Positions 61,488-64,000 of a stretch of DNA of 64,000 bases are shown in pieces. Both the position numbers and the translations under genes were made by a program. Source of the stretch: Saccharopolyspora gloriosae (GTDB taxonomy: Bacteria > Actinomycetota > Actinomycetes > Mycobacteriales > Pseudonocardiaceae). Under the pieces are notes generated by a model, which had not been told where the DNA came from, did not search any database, and was given only the letters and a program-made list of their open reading frames with translations. The stretch lies in contig NZ_CP059557.1 of the NCBI RefSeq assembly GCF_022828475.1, positions 6,433,470 through 6,497,469 on the forward strand, in the 5' to 3' direction. Position 1 is the first letter of the stretch, and every line of letters begins with the position of its first letter.

Positions 61488-62183
61488 TCAGTGGCCGCTG
61501 AAGTAGTCCCGAGTGGACGTCACGTGCATGCACACCAGGGTCGCCACCAGGCTCAGCGCCTGCACGACCTCCAGCGAGGTCAGCAGCTGACCGTGCGAGC
61601 GGGTGCCCACCAGCGACAGCAACGTCGACACCGCCCACACGAACGCGACGATCGTGAGCGCCGCCCGCGCCCAGTTCCGGCCGCGCCCCATGAACAGCAC
61701 CAGCAGTCCCCACACCGCCGCCAGCAGCACGTACAGGGCGATCAGGCCGGTGGTCACGCCGTAGTACACGCCACTGATGTCACCGTCGTTCGGCAGGAAC
61801 GAGTCGGCCTGCCCCAGCGCTTGCAGGATCAGGTCGTCGGTGGTGATCAGCCGGGTGCCGAGCATCACGAACGCGATCACCACATCGGCCACCCCGAGCG
61901 CGCAGGCGATGGTCACCGCGCGGGGACGGCCCGCCGTGGACCGCTCGACCCACACCTGCCCGGCGGAGCCGGCGAACGCGATCGGTCGCGGCGACGGCGG
62001 CGGCCCGGTCGTCGGTTCGGCGGCCGGAGCGCTCGGCGCCCGCGGAACATCGGTGAGCCTGCCGCCGGAGACCGCCGCGTCCGGCAGCCGATATTCGGCG
62101 CCGTCGGCGGGGCGGGAGCCGAGCAGCTCCCCCGCCGAATCGGGTTGCGGCGATCGGGCTTCCGGATCCTGCGAGGCTGTCAC
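61488..62183 (-). CDS. Membrane protein, NWAR-type paralogue
   Basis: A 231-residue protein with a hydrophilic first 85 residues and about four helices. It includes MGRGRNWARAALTIVAFVWA and a C-terminal STRDYFSGH, matching the neighbours' pattern. GTG 62183 has TAACCT 7 nt upstream, again a leaderless-type promoter. Function is unknown. Confidence 0.65.
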   Translation of the reverse strand: MTASQDPEARSPQPDSAGELLGSRPADGAEYRLPDAAVSGGRLTDVPRAPSAPAAEPTTGPPPSPRPIAFAGSAGQVWVERSTAGRPRAVTIACALGVADVVIAFVMLGTRLITTDDLILQALGQADSFLPNDGDISGVYYGVTTGLIALYVLLAAVWGLLVLFMGRGRNWARAALTIVAFVWAVSTLLSLVGTRSHGQLLTSLEVVQALSLVATLVCMHVTSTRDYFSGH

Positions 62184-62190
62184 ACCATCG

Positions 62191-62196
62191 AGGTTA
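62191..62196 (-). promoter_or_regulatory. -10 box for leaderless membrane-protein gene
   Basis: TAACCT on the minus strand, 7 nt before GTG 62183. Confidence 0.45.
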
Positions 62197-62248
62197 GATC
62201 ACGTGAAGCGACCGACGCCGCCACGAACTCCGGCCGGCCACGACCCGG

Positions 62249-62848
62249 TCAGCGGGCGAAGGGATCGCCGCCGGGCGCCACGTAGGGCTGCGGTGGCCGG
62301 GGCCGCTTGAACTCCCGGAAGAACCGGTTCGACTCCGGCAGGAACATCAGCACCAACGCCGCCACCTCGACCGCCGTCACCAGCGCGCCGAACACCAGAT
62401 CCGAGGGATCGACGCGCACCTGGGTCAGCCGCATCAGCTCCGCCTGCCCCAGCTGGGACATCAGCAGCAGCGTGCCCAGCGTGCCGAACGCTCCGAAGCC
62501 GCCGAACACGGTCAGCACGACCCGAGCCCAGTTCTTGCCCTGCGTCATGCGCGTGGTCAACGAGATGTACAGCGCCAGCAGCGCCAACAGGTACAGCAGG
62601 TTGAACATGATCAACCCGTTGATCTCGTCGTCGAGCTGCGTCTGCGACAGGTCCGGCAGCGCCGCCCGCAGATCGGTCGACAGCTGCTTCCGGTCGCTGA
62701 GCTGCACGTAGGCCCGTACCAGGCCGAGCAGCGCGGCGGCGATCCACAACCACCGCGCCACGTTCAGCAGCCGCGGCAGGGCGGGCCGATCCGCCGCCGG
62801 GCCGGAGTCGGATCCACCGACGCGGTCGGGATTCTGCGGCGCCGTCAC
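62249..62848 (-). CDS. Membrane protein, NWAR-type paralogue coupled to hemB
   Basis: A 199-residue protein with about four helices, containing [20 protein letters not shown] and [16 protein letters not shown], clearly related to the two genes downstream. GTG 62848 overlaps the hemB stop (GTGA), so it is translated with hemB. Function is unknown. Confidence 0.7.
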   Translation of the reverse strand: MTAPQNPDRVGGSDSGPAADRPALPRLLNVARWLWIAAALLGLVRAYVQLSDRKQLSTDLRAALPDLSQTQLDDEINGLIMFNLLYLLALLALYISLTTRMTQGKNWARVVLTVFGGFGAFGTLGTLLLMSQLGQAELMRLTQVRVDPSDLVFGALVTAVEVAALVLMFLPESNRFFREFKRPRPPQPYVAPGGDPFAR

Positions 62849-63834
62849 TTGATCCCCAAGCTCTCCCGGTACCACTGGGCGGCCTCGGTCGCCCAGTAGG
62901 TGAGCACGATGTCCGCGCCCGCCCGGCGGATCGACGTCAACGACTCCTGCACGGTGCGGCGCCGGTCCAGCCAGCCGCGCGCCACCGCGGCCTCGATCAT
63001 CGAGTACTCGCCGGACACCTGGTAGGCGGCCACCGGCACGTCGGACAGGCCGGCCACGTCCCGCAGCACGTCCAGGTAGGACATCGCGGGCTTCACCATC
63101 ACCATGTCCGCGCCCTCGGCCAGGTCCAGGTCCGCCTCCCGCAGGCCTTCCCGGCCGTTGCCCGGATCCTGCTGGTAGGTGTTGCGGTCGCCGGACAGCT
63201 GCGAGTCGACGGCCTCCCGGAACGGCCCGTAGAACGCGGAGGCGAACTTCGCGGAGTAGGCGAGGATCGAGGTGTCCTCGAAACCGGTCACGTCCAGCGA
63301 TTCCCGGATCACGCCGACCTGGCCGTCCATCATCCCGCTGGGCGAGATCACGTGGGCGCCCGCGTCGGCCTGCGCCACCGCCATCTCGCCGTAGATCTGC
63401 AGGGTGCGGTCGTTGTCCACGACGCCGTTCTCGTCGAGCACGCCGCAGTGGCCGTGATCGGTGAACTCGTCCAGGCAGGTGTCGGCCATCAGCACCGTCG
63501 CGTCCCCGACCTCGGCGGCCAGGTCGCGCAGGCCCGCGTTGAGGATGCCGTCGGGATCGACCGCGCCCGAACCCGTCGCGTCGTGCTCGGCGGGCACGCC
63601 GAACAGCATCAGCCCGCCCACACCGGCGGCGACCGCTTCGGACGCGGCGCGGCGCAGCGAGTCACGGGTGTGGTGGAAGACGCCCGGCATGGAGCTGATC
63701 TCGACCGGCTCGGCCAAGCCCTCCCGCACGAACATCGGCAGCACCAGGTGCCGGGGCTCCAGGCTCGTTTCGGAGACCAGCCTGCGCACGGCGGCGGTGC
63801 GGCGCAGCCTGCGCGGGCGGTGCGACGGGTACAT
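62845..63834 (-). CDS. hemB: Porphobilinogen synthase (5-aminolevulinate dehydratase)
   Basis: A 329-residue enzyme that joins two 5-aminolevulinates into porphobilinogen. The two active-site lysines are in [16 protein letters not shown] and [15 protein letters not shown]. The metal site reads [14 protein letters not shown], with only two of the three cysteines found in classical zinc enzymes (the middle one is Asp). ATG 63834 has GGGAG upstream; the frame is open 45 bases further. The last 166 bases of the window show no further gene. Confidence 0.95.
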   Translation of the reverse strand: MYPSHRPRRLRRTAAVRRLVSETSLEPRHLVLPMFVREGLAEPVEISSMPGVFHHTRDSLRRAASEAVAAGVGGLMLFGVPAEHDATGSGAVDPDGILNAGLRDLAAEVGDATVLMADTCLDEFTDHGHCGVLDENGVVDNDRTLQIYGEMAVAQADAGAHVISPSGMMDGQVGVIRESLDVTGFEDTSILAYSAKFASAFYGPFREAVDSQLSGDRNTYQQDPGNGREGLREADLDLAEGADMVMVKPAMSYLDVLRDVAGLSDVPVAAYQVSGEYSMIEAAVARGWLDRRRTVQESLTSIRRAGADIVLTYWATEAAQWYRESLGIK

Positions 63835-64000
63835 CGGCGAGCTCCCTCGCGGCGATGAGCGGCGACCGCGGGCGGCCACCCGCTCGGATTGATCTGCGTT
63901 CGGACACCCGAGGATGTCCGTTTCCTCCCCCCTGGTGAGCCTGCCAGGGCGGAGAACGAGAGCGGCCCGGACCCCGTTGCGAACGAGATCCGGGCCACTG

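Overview
The window is high-GC actinobacterial DNA. BldC, DUF4229, DUF3558, a sunset-domain protein, an Xre/DUF397 pair and a menaquinone pathway with MenJ together suggest the Pseudonocardiales, perhaps a Saccharopolyspora-like genus; the genus is inference. Gene order broadly follows the Mycobacterium tuberculosis Rv0512-Rv0566 interval (hemB, hemL, phosphoglycerate mutase, tlpA, ccdA, resB, resC, menA, menE, menB, menD, mgtA, menG, menJ, polyprenyl synthase, htpX, yajQ). The main difference is a complete nuo (complex I) operon inserted between menJ and the polyprenyl synthase gene.

Layout. 1-5600: tRNA-Tyr, yajQ, an rmlA with a one-base frameshift, htpX, a YceI-family gene, and a divergent dimethylargininase/Lrp pair. 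5998-8860: a sunset-domain membrane protein and a polyprenyl diphosphate synthase. 8910-25383: nuoA to nuoN, all on the minus strand, mostly with ATGA or GTGA overlaps. 25542-26840: menJ. 27214-31109: a LysR gene divergent from a CitMHS transporter and two AtuA-type genes. 31314-46173: menG, mgtA, an IMPase-family gene, a lone PaaC-like gene, menF, a secreted M1 peptidase, menD, menB, menE and menA. 46510-49340: a DUF3558 lipoprotein, a cysteine desulfhydrase (cds1-like), DUF4229, bldC and a small membrane protein. 49585-59132: a Pro-rich MinD/EspI-like ATPase and the cytochrome c maturation genes resC-resB-ccdA. An Xre/DUF397/zinc-finger cassette separates these from tlpA, a phosphoglycerate-mutase-like gene and hemL. 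59349-63834: five small membrane-protein genes, four of them apparently related, and hemB.

The genes form one respiratory theme. Complex I passes electrons to menaquinone. The men genes, the polyprenyl synthase and MenJ make and reduce that quinone. HemB, HemL and the Ccd/Res/TlpA proteins supply haem and attach it to c-type cytochromes. menC is not in the window.

The most unusual signal is a dispersed intergenic repeat with six recognisable copies and one remnant. Its core is a hairpin of about 99 nt: a GCGG/CCGC closing stem, a GTT/GTT internal loop, a 17-bp arm whose sequence differs between copies while pairing is kept, a conserved asymmetric loop, and a distal hairpin. A second small stem also shows a compensatory change. 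Most copies lie just beyond the stop codon of a minus-strand gene. They are often preceded by arrays of GAA-loop mini-hairpins. A second pattern is that about nine genes have a TANNNT box 6-7 nt upstream of the start codon, which predicts leaderless transcripts. Positions and starts were read by eye; no similarity search or folding program was run.
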